This document shows, one piece after another, positions 33,512 through 43,396 of a DNA stretch of 64,000 nt. Numbering within the stretch: the stretch's first letter is position 1; each line of letters begins with the position of its first letter. Below the pieces are notes generated by a model that did no database searches, had not been told where the DNA came from, and worked only from the letters and a program-made list of their open reading frames with translations. Source of the stretch: Cupriavidus pauculus (lineage in GTDB: Bacteria; Pseudomonadota; Gammaproteobacteria; Burkholderiales; Burkholderiaceae); the NCBI RefSeq assembly GCF_008693385.1, contig NZ_CP044067.1:2027501-2091500 (forward strand), read 5' to 3'. The translations under genes and the position numbers were made by a program.

Positions 33512-34555
33512 ATGACGATGACGACACTGGTCTCGCTCAGCCTGCTGATGGTCGCATGCGCGGCGGGGCTGCTCGCATGGCCGCTGTTGCGGCAGTGGCG
33601 GCAGCGCTCGCGCGCGACGCGCACGATCGACTCGGCGCTGCAGCGGCAGGCCGGTGCTGCAGCGCCGGCGGCGTCCGCCACGGCGGCCGGCGTCGCGGCC
33701 GCTGCCAATGCAGCCGCCGCCACGAGCGCCACGGGCGCCACGAGCGTCGCGGGCACGGCGCTCGGCGGCAAACTCGGCAACTCGCTCGGGAAGACGATCC
33801 AGACGCGCTTCAACCAGCGCTGGCTGGAGTCGCGCATCGGCCGCGCGGTGGTGACCGAGGAAGAGCAGGCGCTGCTCGAGCAGTGCGGCTACTACGGCGT
33901 GCGCGCGCGTACCGTGTTTGGCGGGCTGCGCGTGGCGCTGCCCATCGTGGCGGCGATCGTTGCCGTGATCTGGCAGCTGCCACGCGGTAGCGATGCGGCG
34001 CTGACGTGGGGATTCGTTGCATTCGCTTTCGGGTTCTTCGCGCCCAAGCTCTGGCTGCGCCGGCGCGCCAAGGCGCGGCTCGCGCAGGTCGACGAGGAAC
34101 TGCCGGTCCTGATCGACATGCTGCGATTGCTGCAGGGCGTGGGTATGTCGATCGACCAGAGCCTGCAGATCATCGTGGTGGAGTTCGGCAATCTGCTGCG
34201 CGTGCTCGGCCCCGAGCTGCATCGCGCGAACCAGCAGTTCGCCTCGGGCCGCTCGCGCGAGCAGACGCTGCTGCGCATCGGCCGGCTGTTCGATAGCGAG
34301 GATCTGAAGGGCCTGATCACCCTGCTGACGCAGGTGGACCGCCATGGCGGTGGCGTGCAGGAGCCGCTGCGCCAGTTCGGCGAACGTTTGCAGGTCGCGC
34401 GCAAGGCGCGCATGAAGGCAAAAATCGGCCAGTTGACCGTGAAGATGACGGGCGTGATGGTGGTGAGTCTGCTGCCGGTACTGCTGATCATCACCGCGGG
34501 ACCGGGCTTTCTTGGCGCCATTCGGTTATTGGCACAGATGGGTGCGGCACGATGA
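33512..34555 (+). CDS. tadC: TadC inner-membrane platform protein
   Basis: A 347-residue T2SSF protein paired with TadB. N-terminal helix, then an unusual alanine-rich stretch (residues 47-85, with AAAATSATGATSVAG) that looks like an inserted linker, then the platform domain with VDEELPVLIDMLRLLQGVGMS and a C-terminal helix pair. The ATG at 33512 follows GGGAGCG; the frame is open upstream through tadB in another frame and is a shadow. Its stop overlaps the tadD start. Confidence 0.92.
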   Translation: MTMTTLVSLSLLMVACAAGLLAWPLLRQWRQRSRATRTIDSALQRQAGAAAPAASATAAGVAAAANAAAATSATGATSVAGTALGGKLGNSLGKTIQTRFNQRWLESRIGRAVVTEEEQALLEQCGYYGVRARTVFGGLRVALPIVAAIVAVIWQLPRGSDAALTWGFVAFAFGFFAPKLWLRRRAKARLAQVDEELPVLIDMLRLLQGVGMSIDQSLQIIVVEFGNLLRVLGPELHRANQQFASGRSREQTLLRIGRLFDSEDLKGLITLLTQVDRHGGGVQEPLRQFGERLQVARKARMKAKIGQLTVKMTGVMVVSLLPVLLIITAGPGFLGAIRLLAQMGAAR

Positions 34556-35418
34556 CGATGAAGAGCATGGCACGCGCGATGGCCGCGATGACGACGATGG
34601 CCCTGCTGGGCGGCTGCGCCGGGCTGGGGGCCGGTTCCAACAGCGCCGAGCGGATGGCCCAGCAGGCCGAGGCACAGATCGAGCTCGCGAAGCTGCGCGA
34701 CAAGGAGGAGCGTGCCGAGTACAGCGACAAGGCCGTGTACCTGGGCCTGATCGGCCGCATGCAGCAGGAGGGGCTGTATTACGCGTCGCTGGCGCATATC
34801 GACGCCTACCAGCAGCGCTTTGGCGCGACGCCGGAACTCAGGTTGCTGCGCGCCGATGCATTGCGCGAGACGGGCCAGGACGATGCGGCCACGCAGGCCT
34901 ATCGCGATCTGACCGGCACCGATCGGGCGGCGCGGGCCTACCACGGGCTGGGATTGCTTGCGGGACGCCAGGGCGATTTCACGCGGGCGGTGATGGCGTT
35001 GCGGCAGGCCGCGACGCTGGATCCCGTGAATGCGCCCATCGCGAACGACCTTGGCTATGCGTTGATGCGCGGGGGCGCGTTGCAGGAAGCGAAGGTGCCC
35101 GTGATGCAGGCGCTTCAGCTCGACGGGACGAACCCGCGCATCGTCAGCAATGCCGCGGTCTGGATGATGGCGGACGGCAAGCGCGCGCAGGCCACCGCGA
35201 TGATGCAGCAGGCGAACCTGCCCGAGAACACGCGTGCGGCGATTCGAAAGGAAGCCGATCGTATCGCGCGCGCGGCACAGGCGCGGGCCAATGCCATGAG
35301 TGGCCCGGCGGGCAAGGTCGCGGCGGGGAAGCCGCTGGCCATGACCGACGCGCGCGGCGCGCTATCGGGAATACAACCGGGAATACAACCGGGAATACAA
35401 CCGGGGGCACAACCCTGA
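34552..35418 (+). CDS. tadD: TadD, TPR lipoprotein of the Tad system
   Basis: A 288-residue lipoprotein (MALLGGC, C22) with tetratricopeptide repeats from about residue 75 to 215, including LRLLRADALRETGQDDAATQAY and ANDLGYALMRGGALQEAKVPVMQAL. TadD acts as pilotin or assembly factor for the secretin. The C-terminus ends in GIQPGIQPGIQPGAQP, a short tandem repeat. The start overlaps the tadC stop by four bases (ATGA). Confidence 0.9.
   Translation: MTMKSMARAMAAMTTMALLGGCAGLGAGSNSAERMAQQAEAQIELAKLRDKEERAEYSDKAVYLGLIGRMQQEGLYYASLAHIDAYQQRFGATPELRLLRADALRETGQDDAATQAYRDLTGTDRAARAYHGLGLLAGRQGDFTRAVMALRQAATLDPVNAPIANDLGYALMRGGALQEAKVPVMQALQLDGTNPRIVSNAAVWMMADGKRAQATAMMQQANLPENTRAAIRKEADRIARAAQARANAMSGPAGKVAAGKPLAMTDARGALSGIQPGIQPGIQPGAQP
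35367..35416 (+). repeat. 12-bp tandem repeat at the 3' end of tadD
   Basis: GGAATACAACCG repeats three times with a fourth changed copy, coding for Gly-Ile-Gln-Pro. It sits at the very end of the gene, in frame, and may vary in number between strains. Confidence 0.8.
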
Positions 35419-35450
35419 TGCCCGGCCTCCATCGCAACAGGACATCCGCC

Positions 35451-35819
35451 ATGAACCTTGCCACCCGCCTCCGAACCTTTGCCGCCCCGGCTGTTGGGCT
35501 AGCACTTGGCGCGGCGCTTTGCCTGCCCGCCACGCCGGCATTCGCGCAGCAGCCGGCGGCCGATGCCGCGCCCCCGCCGGTGCGGATGGCGCCCATCGCC
35601 GAGCGCAACGATACGCGCGCGCTGCTGCAGATCCAGCGCTCGGGCGCGCAGGCGGGCCCCGGCCTGCCGATGACGGGCGAGCAGGCCGCGCTTGGCTACG
35701 AGCGCTATCTGGAGAGCTTCCGCTACGCGATTCCCGAGTACTTCACGAGCCAGGCGACGGGCAGTCCGCTGCGCGGCGGGTCGGGCAGTCAGTCGTTCGG
35801 GCAGGCGTTGGGGCAGTAA
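35451..35819 (+). CDS. DUF3613 protein of the tad locus
   Basis: A 122-residue exported protein: signal peptide to about residue 32 (AATPAFA-QQ), then a short region, then the DUF3613-type segment with TRALLQIQRSGAQAGPGLPMTGEQA and YERYLESFRYAIPEYF. Proteins of this type occur in tad loci of Burkholderiaceae; their job is unknown. The ATG at 35451 follows ACAGGACA; an ATG at 35418 that overlaps the tadD stop is also possible and would add 11 residues. Confidence 0.82.
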   Translation: MNLATRLRTFAAPAVGLALGAALCLPATPAFAQQPAADAAPPPVRMAPIAERNDTRALLQIQRSGAQAGPGLPMTGEQAALGYERYLESFRYAIPEYFTSQATGSPLRGGSGSQSFGQALGQ

Positions 35820-35831
35820 GGACGGCCGGTC

Positions 35832-37553
35832 ATGCACGCCACGTTTGCCTCCAGGACCTTCTCCGCTCGCGGGAGCGGCGCATGTTGCGCGCGTGCGCGG
35901 CAGCGTGGCGCCGTGAGCGCGATGGCGGTGATCCTGATGGCGACCATCGGGGTGGCGGCGCTGGTGTCGATCGATATCGGGTATGTGTTCTATGGGCAGC
36001 GGCAGCTGCAGAAGATAGCGGATCTGGCGGCGGTGTCGGGCGCGCAGCAACTCAAGCGCGCGGCGGATCTTGCGACGACCAGCGCCAGCGTGATGGCGGC
36101 CGTGCAGGGCACGGCGACGCAGAACGGCTACAAGCCTGCGGTGACGACGTCGTGCGGCGATGTGGCGAGCGGCGCGGCGGATGGCATGCGCGCGTGCCTC
36201 GGGCTCTGGGATCCGGGCAATCCAGCGAATGGCGACAGCAGGCGGCATTTCAACGCGGGCTACAACCCGGCGACGGTGTCGCCGAATGCGGTACGCGTGC
36301 AGGCGACGATGACGTTGCCGGTGTTGTTTGTGTTTCCGGGGTCGAGTGGGCGGCAATTGCGGGCGGAGGCGATTGCGGCGGGGAGTCCGCCGGTGGCGTC
36401 GTTTTCGCTGGCCAGCGGGTTGCTCGACGTGAACACGGCGAATGGCCTGCTGGGCAAGCTGCTGGGTCCCAACGTGACCGTGAATTTCTCGGCGCTGGAC
36501 TGGAGCGGGCTAGTCGGCACCAATATCACGCTGGAGCAGCTTCGCGTGGCCGCGGGCGTGGGCACGATCGATCAGCTGCTCGGGCTGCAGCTGTCGCTGC
36601 GCGACTTCTACGCGCTGGTGCTGAAGGCGGCCAACAAGAGCGCGCTGCTCGGCGTGGCGCTAGGTAGTCCCGCCACCACGCTCGGTGTGGGGGCCGTCGG
36701 CGTTGCCGTGAGCATGGCGCGATTGCTCGCGCTCGGCGTGCTGGCCCCGGCGGCCTCGTCGGCGGCGGAGGTCGGCCTTAACGTGGCGTCGCTGCTGATG
36801 CTGTCCGCGCAGCTTGCGAACAGCAATGGCGCTCGCGTGAGCCTCGGGAATGTCAATCTGGGCATCGCGCGTACCAGCGCGGGGCTCTACGTCACGCAGC
36901 CGCCGCAGACGGCCGTTGGTCCCGTCCGGCAGACCGGCACGAATACGTGGCAGACCACGGCGCAGACCGCGCAACTGGGGCTGCGGCTGGACGTGGTGGT
37001 CGATCTGGCGGTGGCCTCGGTGAATTTGCCGCTGTACGTCGAAGCGGCGTCCGCCAACGCCTCGCTTACGCAGATGCAATGCGCCGCCACGTCCGCGGAC
37101 CGGCGCGCGACGCTTCGGCTCACGCAGCAGGTGGCGAGGGTGTGCCTGGCCAACTCGGATGGCTCCGCGAGCTGCGAGCCGACGCGGACGGTATTGGCCA
37201 ATATCCTCGGTGTGAAGGTCGTCAACGTGCCGGTATCGAATCCGGTGGGCGCGGCGGGATCGCAGGACATCGTGCTGGCGCCGGGGGGATATGTGCAGGC
37301 GCCGGCCACGAATCAACTGACGACCGCGGTGACCTCGCTGCTCAACAACCTGCGTCCGACGCTCGATCTGGGCGGGATCCTGATACCGCCCATCATCGAT
37401 ATTCCTGGACTTCTGGCGGCGCTGCTGACGCCGGTAGCCAATCTGCTGGACCTTGTGGTCAACAGCCTGCTGAAGCCGCTTGGCATCCAGCTCGGCAATG
37501 CCGACCTCTGGATGAATGGCATCGACTGCAACAACGCCGAACTGGTGTACTGA
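35832..37553 (+). CDS. tadG: TadG-like pseudopilin / Tad adhesin-type protein
   Basis: A 573-residue protein with the TadG front: a basic leader, then RGAVSAMAVILMATIGVAAL and SIDIGYVFYGQRQLQKIADLAAVSGAQQL, as in TadE/G and DUF2134 proteins. The remaining 500 residues are periplasmic, with a few cysteines and long hydrophobic beta-type stretches, ending in GIDCNNAELVY. TadG is thought to be anchored in the inner membrane with a large outer part. It is the last structural gene of the locus. Confidence 0.87.
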   Translation: MHATFASRTFSARGSGACCARARQRGAVSAMAVILMATIGVAALVSIDIGYVFYGQRQLQKIADLAAVSGAQQLKRAADLATTSASVMAAVQGTATQNGYKPAVTTSCGDVASGAADGMRACLGLWDPGNPANGDSRRHFNAGYNPATVSPNAVRVQATMTLPVLFVFPGSSGRQLRAEAIAAGSPPVASFSLASGLLDVNTANGLLGKLLGPNVTVNFSALDWSGLVGTNITLEQLRVAAGVGTIDQLLGLQLSLRDFYALVLKAANKSALLGVALGSPATTLGVGAVGVAVSMARLLALGVLAPAASSAAEVGLNVASLLMLSAQLANSNGARVSLGNVNLGIARTSAGLYVTQPPQTAVGPVRQTGTNTWQTTAQTAQLGLRLDVVVDLAVASVNLPLYVEAASANASLTQMQCAATSADRRATLRLTQQVARVCLANSDGSASCEPTRTVLANILGVKVVNVPVSNPVGAAGSQDIVLAPGGYVQAPATNQLTTAVTSLLNNLRPTLDLGGILIPPIIDIPGLLAALLTPVANLLDLVVNSLLKPLGIQLGNADLWMNGIDCNNAELVY

Positions 37554-37568
37554 AACGAAAACGAAATC

Positions 37569-38951
37569 ATGAAAGCCGACCGCTGGGCCTACGAGAGCCT
37601 CGAAGTCTATGTCTGGGAAGGCAAGTACGAGATTGCCGACCGCGTCGCGCGCTTTCTCACGCCGCTTGGGGTCGATGTGATTCGCGCTGGCGCGCTCGAG
37701 TCGTTTCCTGCCGAGCCGCGTACGAAACCCTGCGTGGCCGTGATCAGTGCATCGGCGATCGGTACCGCGAAATTCACGCTCGAGTGGGAAGCCGCGCATG
37801 GCATGCCCGTCGTGTGGGTCGCCGCGCCCGATCGCGAGGTCGACCCGGGCCGCTTCCCGGCCGAATACGCCCATATCCTGCCGCACGATTTCTCGGGGCC
37901 GGACCTGCGCACGCAGATCGGCAAGCTGATGCCCCAGCTGCTGGCCGCATCGGAGACGGGACCCGATGTCGCGGACCTCGTGGCCGGATCGCCCGCGATG
38001 CTGCAACTGCTGCAGCAGGTGGACACGTTCGCCGACTTCGACAGCAACGTGATGCTCTATGGCGAGACCGGCGCGGGCAAGGAGCGCATTGCGCGCCTGT
38101 TCCACGATCGCAATCGCACGTACGGCAAGGGACCGTTCATCGCGGTGAACTGCGGCGCGATTCCCGATGGACTGTTCGAATCGCAGTTCTTCGGCCACGC
38201 CAAGGGCGCGTTCACGGGCGCGATGTTCGCGCATCGAGGGTATTTCGAGCAGGCCAACGGCGGCACGCTGTTCCTCGACGAAATCGGCGACCTGCCGCTG
38301 TTCCAGCAGGTCAAGCTGCTGCGCGTGCTCGAGGAGAACGCATTGACGCGGCTGGGATCGGCGCTGCCGGTGAAGCTCGACTTCCGCCTCGTCGCGGCGA
38401 CCAACAAGGACCTGCGCGAGGCGGTAGGGCAGGGCAAGTTCCGCGCGGACCTGTACTTTCGGCTGGCGGTGATCGAGCTGCGCATTCCAAGCCTCGAGGA
38501 GCGCGGTGCCGCGGACAAGGTGGCGCTGCTGCAATCGTTCATGCGCCATATGATGGGCGCCAAGCGGTTCGACGTGCTGCCGCCGATGCCGGACTGGCTC
38601 AAGGGCGCGGTGGGCACCGCGTTCTTCAACGGCAACGTGCGCGAGCTGCGCAACCTCGCCGAGCGCGTGGGGATCACCGTGCAGCAGTGCGGTGCCTGGG
38701 ACGAGGATCGCATCCGGCCGTTGTTCCGGGGCCTGCGTCCCGGCGCGTTCGATGGCGGCGAGCGTCCGGCCGAGTCGCGCGGCGATGCCGAGGAGCGGCG
38801 CCGCATCATCGCGGCGCTGGACGCGAACGGATGGCGCCGGCAGGACACCGCGACCTGCCTCGGCATCAGCCGCAAGGTGCTGTGGGAGAAGATGCGCAAG
38901 TATCAGATCGTCGACAGCGAAGCCGCGGACAACGAAGTGGAATCCGCCTGA
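37569..38951 (+). CDS. Sigma-54 activator with VpsR-like N-terminal domain
   Basis: A 460-residue enhancer-binding protein. Residues 1-130 resemble a receiver fold without the usual phosphorylated aspartate context, as in VpsR-like proteins. The AAA+ domain is complete: Walker A GETGAGKE, the sigma-54 loop GAFTGA, and Walker [15 protein letters not shown] Fis-type helix-turn-helix ends it ([23 protein letters not shown]). It is 15 bases after tadG, so it is probably in the tad operon and may control it. VpsR-type proteins can respond to cyclic di-GMP; whether this one does is unknown. Confidence 0.9.
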   Translation: MKADRWAYESLEVYVWEGKYEIADRVARFLTPLGVDVIRAGALESFPAEPRTKPCVAVISASAIGTAKFTLEWEAAHGMPVVWVAAPDREVDPGRFPAEYAHILPHDFSGPDLRTQIGKLMPQLLAASETGPDVADLVAGSPAMLQLLQQVDTFADFDSNVMLYGETGAGKERIARLFHDRNRTYGKGPFIAVNCGAIPDGLFESQFFGHAKGAFTGAMFAHRGYFEQANGGTLFLDEIGDLPLFQQVKLLRVLEENALTRLGSALPVKLDFRLVAATNKDLREAVGQGKFRADLYFRLAVIELRIPSLEERGAADKVALLQSFMRHMMGAKRFDVLPPMPDWLKGAVGTAFFNGNVRELRNLAERVGITVQQCGAWDEDRIRPLFRGLRPGAFDGGERPAESRGDAEERRRIIAALDANGWRRQDTATCLGISRKVLWEKMRKYQIVDSEAADNEVESA

Positions 38952-39013
38952 GCCGCGGCGTGACGTTATGATGCGGCACTCGTGTCGCGAATGACGTTGC
39001 CCAAGGAATCAGA

Positions 39014-40159
39014 TTGCGCTTTCTCCACACCGCCGACTGGCATCTCGGTCGGCTGTTCCATGCCCGTAGCCTGATCGAGGATCAGGCCCACGTGCTCGAC
39101 CAGTTCGTCGCCCTTGTCCGCGATGCACGGCCAGACGCCGTGCTGATCGCGGGCGACGTGTACGACCGCGCGGTGCCCCCGCCGGACGCGGTGGCACTGC
39201 TCGACGATGTGCTGGCGCGCATTGTCGTCGGCGAGCGTGTGCCCGTCGTGATGATCGCCGGCAACCACGACAGCGCCCAGCGGCTGGACTTCGGCGCGCG
39301 GCTCATGACCGGACAGGGTCTGCATGTGGCGGGACGCGTGGGCGCGCAGGCCAGCGGCCTCACGCTGCGCGACGCGCATGGCGACGTCCGCATCTATGCG
39401 ATCCCCTACGCGGAACCGGCCGTCGTGCGCGACGCGCTGGGCCTCGAACTCCCGCATCACGAGGCGGCGCTGGGTGCCCAGCTGGCGGCCATTCGCGCCG
39501 CGCATCCGGCGAACACGCGATCGGTGGCCGTGGCGCACGCGTTTGTCGTGGGTGGCGCGGCCAGCGAATCGGAGCGGCCGCTCTCGGTCGGCGGCAGCGG
39601 TGCCGTCGCGGCCGGCGTGTTCGACGGCTTCGACTATGTCGCGCTCGGCCACCTGCATCGCCCGCAGACGCTGGGCACGAATGTCCATTACTCGGGGTCG
39701 CTGCTCAAGTATTCGCTGTCGGAGGCGGGCCACGCCAAGAGCGTGTCGCTGGTGGAACTCGACGGGGCAGGCGCGGTGCGCATCGAGCCGATCGCCCTGC
39801 GGCCGATGCGCGATCTGCGGCTGTTGCGTGGCGAACTGGCCACGCTTATCGCCAGCGCGGCGGATGACCCTTGCCGCGACGACTACATTCATGCGGTACT
39901 GACGGATGCCGGCGCGCTGCTCGATCCGATGGCGCGGCTGCGGCAGGCCTATCCGAACGCGCTGGCCATGGAGCGCGCGGTGCTCGCGCGCAGCGGCAGC
40001 GCACGCGAGGCGGGACGCCGCCTGCGCGAACTCGATACCGGCGCGTTGTTCGCCAGCTTCTTCCGCGAGGTGGCCGACGCCGACCTCGACGTGGACCAGC
40101 GCCGTACGCTGGACGACCTGCTTGCCGCAATGGCGGCATCGGAAAGGGAATCGGCATGA
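39014..40159 (+). CDS. sbcD: Exonuclease subunit SbcD (Mre11-like)
   Basis: A 381-residue metallophosphoesterase nuclease. The phosphoesterase motifs are HTADWHLGR, GDVYDRAVPP, AGNHDSAQR and LGHLHRPQ. With SbcC it opens hairpins and processes DNA ends. Translation most likely begins at the TTG at 39014, since AAGGAATC lies just before it and the protein begins with RFLHTADWH, as in other SbcD. The stop overlaps the sbcC start by four bases. Confidence 0.93.
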   Translation: MRFLHTADWHLGRLFHARSLIEDQAHVLDQFVALVRDARPDAVLIAGDVYDRAVPPPDAVALLDDVLARIVVGERVPVVMIAGNHDSAQRLDFGARLMTGQGLHVAGRVGAQASGLTLRDAHGDVRIYAIPYAEPAVVRDALGLELPHHEAALGAQLAAIRAAHPANTRSVAVAHAFVVGGAASESERPLSVGGSGAVAAGVFDGFDYVALGHLHRPQTLGTNVHYSGSLLKYSLSEAGHAKSVSLVELDGAGAVRIEPIALRPMRDLRLLRGELATLIASAADDPCRDDYIHAVLTDAGALLDPMARLRQAYPNALAMERAVLARSGSAREAGRRLRELDTGALFASFFREVADADLDVDQRRTLDDLLAAMAASERESA

Positions 40160-43100
40160 AACCGCTGCACCTGAAATTGCAGGCGTTCGGTCCGTTCGCA
40201 ACCAGCGAGTCGATCGATTTCACCCAATTGGGGGACCAGGCGTTCTTCCTCATTCATGGCCCTACCGGCGCTGGCAAGACGACGCTGCTCGATGCGATCT
40301 GCTTTGCGCTGTATGGCGACACGTCCGGTGGCGAGCGGGATCCGCGCGATATGCGCAATGCCAATGCCGATCCGGCGCTGCGCACCGAAGTCACGCTCGA
40401 GTTCGCGCTGGGTTCGCAGCGCTACCGCGTCACGCGTTCGCCCGCGCAGGAGCGTCCGAGCCTTCGTGCGTCGGGCACGCTCGTGCGCGAGATTCCCAAG
40501 GCGCAGCTCGACGCGCTGGCCGAGGAGCGCTGGGTCAGCAAGGCGACCCAGCCTGGCCGCGTCAGCGATGCGGTGCGCGAACTGCTTGGGTTCGACAGCG
40601 CGCAGTTCCGGCAGGTCATCGTGCTGCCGCAGGGGCGGTTCCGCGAACTGCTGACCGCGAAGTCGCAGGAACGGCAGGCGATTCTCGAGCGCCTGTTCCA
40701 GACCGAACTCTATCGGCGCGTCGAGGAACTGCTGAAGGAGCAGGCGGCGGGCATCCGCCGCGAGGCCGATGCGATTTCGCTGCGCCGGAAGACGCTGCTC
40801 GATCAGCATGCGCTGGCAACGCCGGAGGCGCTGGCCGCGCGGATCGCGGGGCAGCAGGATGCACTGGCGATGCTCGACCGGCAGGAGCAGCTTGCGCGTG
40901 CCGATAGCGATGCGGCACGGGCTGCGTTGAGCAAGGCCGAGATCGAGGCGCAGCAGCTCAAGCGCTGGAAGGACGCGGAGGAAGCGTTCGGCAGGCTCTC
41001 CGCGCGGCGAGAGGCGATGGTTGCGGAGCGCGCGCGGCTGCGCACGGCGCAGCGGGCGGCGCAGGTGTCGCCAATGGCCGAACATCTGGCGGCGATGGCG
41101 CGCGATCAGGCCGAGGCGCGGGAAGCGCTGGCCCAGCGCGAGCAGGAGGTGGCGACGCATTCGACGGCCGCGCGCGCGGCGGCCGAGGTGCTGGCCGGCG
41201 AGCAGGGCCGTGGCGAGATGCGCGTGGCGCTGCAACGCGAGATTGCGGCGCGGGAGGCGATGCTGCCGCGCGCGCGGCAGATGAGTGCGCTGCAGGCGCG
41301 GCTGGCCGATGCCGCGAAGGCGCTGGTGGGCGCGACGCGTGCGCGCGATACGGCGACGGCGGCGGTGGCGAAGCATCTGGAGCGTCAGCAGACGGTCGCG
41401 GTCGATCTGGAGCGTGCGCGGGCGGAGGCGATACCGATGGCCACGCTGACGTTGCAGCGCGATCAGGCGGTCGAGCAGCAGACGCGGCTGGCGCAGTACG
41501 CGGCCGCGCGTGCGCGCATGCCCGGGTTGCGTGAGGCGCTGGCGGCGGCCGAGCATGCGCATGTTCGCGCCGTGAGCGCGCGCGATGGCGCGCGGCAGGC
41601 GCTGGTGCACGATGAACGGGCCTGGCGCGCGGGACAGGCCGCGCGGCTGGCGAGCGACCTGGCGCGCGGCGCGCCATGCCCCGTATGTGGCGGCACGGAG
41701 CATCCGTCGCCGGCGGTGCATGCGGAGCTGTTGTCGATCGGCGACGCGCAACTCGATGCGAGCCGGGATGCGCTGCATCGGGCGGACGAGCAGGTCCAGG
41801 CGACCGCTACGCGCCGGCATGCTGCGTATGGAGAGCTGGCGCAGGCCGAGGCACGGCTTGCGGATCTTGCGGAACTGGCACGGCTGCAGCCGGCGCCGGC
41901 TGTGGCCCGGATGGACGACGCATCCAGCGCGCCCAACGCGTCCGATGACGACATTGCGGCCGCCGCGCGGGCGATCGATGGGGAGGTGGCGCGGCTGACG
42001 GACGCGCTCAAGGTCGCGGCGCAAGCGGGCGCGCGGTTGCCGAACCTCGAGGCTGCGCATGCCGATGCGCGTGGCGCGCACGAAGCCGCCGTCGCGCAGG
42101 CGCGCGAGGCCGAGCACGTCGCGCAGCAGCTCGCGCAGGCCGCCGCGCAACTCGAAGGCGAATGGCGTGGCGCCTGCGAGCAGGTGCCCGAGGACTCGCG
42201 CGACCCGGTCGCGCTCGAAGCCGCGCTCGCCAAAGCGCGCGAGCGTGCGCTGGCGCTTGAGCAGGCATTGCAACGCGCGCAGATGACCGAACGCGATGCC
42301 GCATCGCAGCTGGCCGCGGCCGTGGCCGCGCTAGACGCCGCGCGTACGCAGCTGACGCAGACCGACGCGCGCCACGTGCAGGCGCAGGCGTCGTTCGTCA
42401 ACGCGATTGCCGCCGCCGGCTTCGACAGTCTCGAAGCCTGGCAGACCGCATGCCTGCCCCCGGCCGCGATGGTCGCCCTCGACGAGGCCGTACGCGATTT
42501 CGAGCTCGAGATCGCCCGTGCGGCAGACCGCCGCGAACGTGCCGAGGCCGAAGCGAAATCGCTGCAACCGCCCGACCTCCCGGCCCTGCAGGCTGCACGC
42601 GACACCGCCGCCGCCAACCTCGAGGCCGCAATCCGCCAGCGCAGCGAACTGGCCGCCGCGCGGGAGACGCTGCTGCAATGCCAGCGCCTGCTCGACGCGC
42701 TGGAAGCGGACGGCCGCGATATCGAGACACGCTACGCGGTACTCGGACGCCTGTCGGAAGTGGCCAATGGCAACAATCCGCGCCGCATCACGTTCCAGCG
42801 CTTCGTGCTCGCCTCGCTGCTGGACGAAGTGCTCGAGGCCGCGTCGCAGCGCCTCATGCGCATGAGCCGCGGCCGCTATACGCTGCAACGCGTGCGCGAG
42901 CAGGTGGACCAGCGCAGCGCGGGCGGCCTCGACCTCGAAGTGTTCGACCATGACACCGGCGGCACGCGTCCGGCCAATACGCTCTCCGGCGGCGAAGGAT
43001 TCCTCGCCTCGCTGTCGCTGGCGCTCGGCCTTGCCGACGTCGTGCAATCGCGCGCGGGCGGCATCCAGCTCGACACGCTGTTCGTGGATGAAGGCTTTGG

Positions 43101-43275
43101 CACGCTCGACCCGGAGAGCCTCGACTTCGCCATCCGCACGCTGCTGGATCTCCAGCAGGCGGGCCGGCTGGTCGGCATCATTTCGCACGTGAGCGAGCTC
43201 CGCGAACGCATCGACGTGCGGCTGGAAGTCCGCCCCGGCGCGGCCGGCAGCCACGCGGTGCTTCAACTACCCTAA
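40156..43275 (+). CDS. sbcC: Exonuclease subunit SbcC (Rad50-like SMC ATPase)
   Basis: A 1039-residue SMC-type ATPase. N-terminal Walker A is GPTGAGKTTLLDAI; two long coiled coils flank the zinc-hook CPVC in GAPCPVCGGTEHPSP (about residue 510); the C-terminal half holds the signature LSGGEGFLASLSLALGL and Walker B TLFVDEGFGTLD. It clamps DNA ends for SbcD. The ATG at 40156 is coupled to sbcD (ATGA). The length is usual. The antisense long frames over it are due to codon composition. Confidence 0.95.
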   Translation: MKPLHLKLQAFGPFATSESIDFTQLGDQAFFLIHGPTGAGKTTLLDAICFALYGDTSGGERDPRDMRNANADPALRTEVTLEFALGSQRYRVTRSPAQERPSLRASGTLVREIPKAQLDALAEERWVSKATQPGRVSDAVRELLGFDSAQFRQVIVLPQGRFRELLTAKSQERQAILERLFQTELYRRVEELLKEQAAGIRREADAISLRRKTLLDQHALATPEALAARIAGQQDALAMLDRQEQLARADSDAARAALSKAEIEAQQLKRWKDAEEAFGRLSARREAMVAERARLRTAQRAAQVSPMAEHLAAMARDQAEAREALAQREQEVATHSTAARAAAEVLAGEQGRGEMRVALQREIAAREAMLPRARQMSALQARLADAAKALVGATRARDTATAAVAKHLERQQTVAVDLERARAEAIPMATLTLQRDQAVEQQTRLAQYAAARARMPGLREALAAAEHAHVRAVSARDGARQALVHDERAWRAGQAARLASDLARGAPCPVCGGTEHPSPAVHAELLSIGDAQLDASRDALHRADEQVQATATRRHAAYGELAQAEARLADLAELARLQPAPAVARMDDASSAPNASDDDIAAAARAIDGEVARLTDALKVAAQAGARLPNLEAAHADARGAHEAAVAQAREAEHVAQQLAQAAAQLEGEWRGACEQVPEDSRDPVALEAALAKARERALALEQALQRAQMTERDAASQLAAAVAALDAARTQLTQTDARHVQAQASFVNAIAAAGFDSLEAWQTACLPPAAMVALDEAVRDFELEIARAADRRERAEAEAKSLQPPDLPALQAARDTAAANLEAAIRQRSELAAARETLLQCQRLLDALEADGRDIETRYAVLGRLSEVANGNNPRRITFQRFVLASLLDEVLEAASQRLMRMSRGRYTLQRVREQVDQRSAGGLDLEVFDHDTGGTRPANTLSGGEGFLASLSLALGLADVVQSRAGGIQLDTLFVDEGFGTLDPESLDFAIRTLLDLQQAGRLVGIISHVSELRERIDVRLEVRPGAAGSHAVLQLP

Positions 43276-43294
43276 GCTCACGGAAGCCCGACGC

Positions 43295-43318
43295 GCGGGG
43301 CGGCAAGTGCCGTCCCGC
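43295..43318 (+). terminator. Possible terminator of sbcDC
   Basis: GCGGGGCGGCA-AG-TGCCGTCCCGC pairs over 11 bases with one mismatch, 20 bases after the sbcC stop. It lacks a T tract, so it could only act weakly or with Rho. Confidence 0.4.
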
Positions 43319-43381
43319 CGGCTTGACCGGGCAATGGTCGCAGGTGTAATCTCCTTCCCACTGTTCATTGTGCGAATTCAA

Positions 43382-43396
43382 GTTCGATAGGCGAAC
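43382..43396 (+). promoter_or_regulatory. PcaR-like operator upstream of pcaIJF
   Basis: GTTCGATAGGCGAAC is a 15-bp inverted repeat GTTCG-N5-CGAAC. Its first eight bases equal those of the GTTCGATAATCGCAC motif that I recall for PcaR in Pseudomonas putida. It lies 213 bases before the pcaI start. The IclR-type protein encoded at 12753 is a fitting binder; this link is inferred. Confidence 0.6.
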
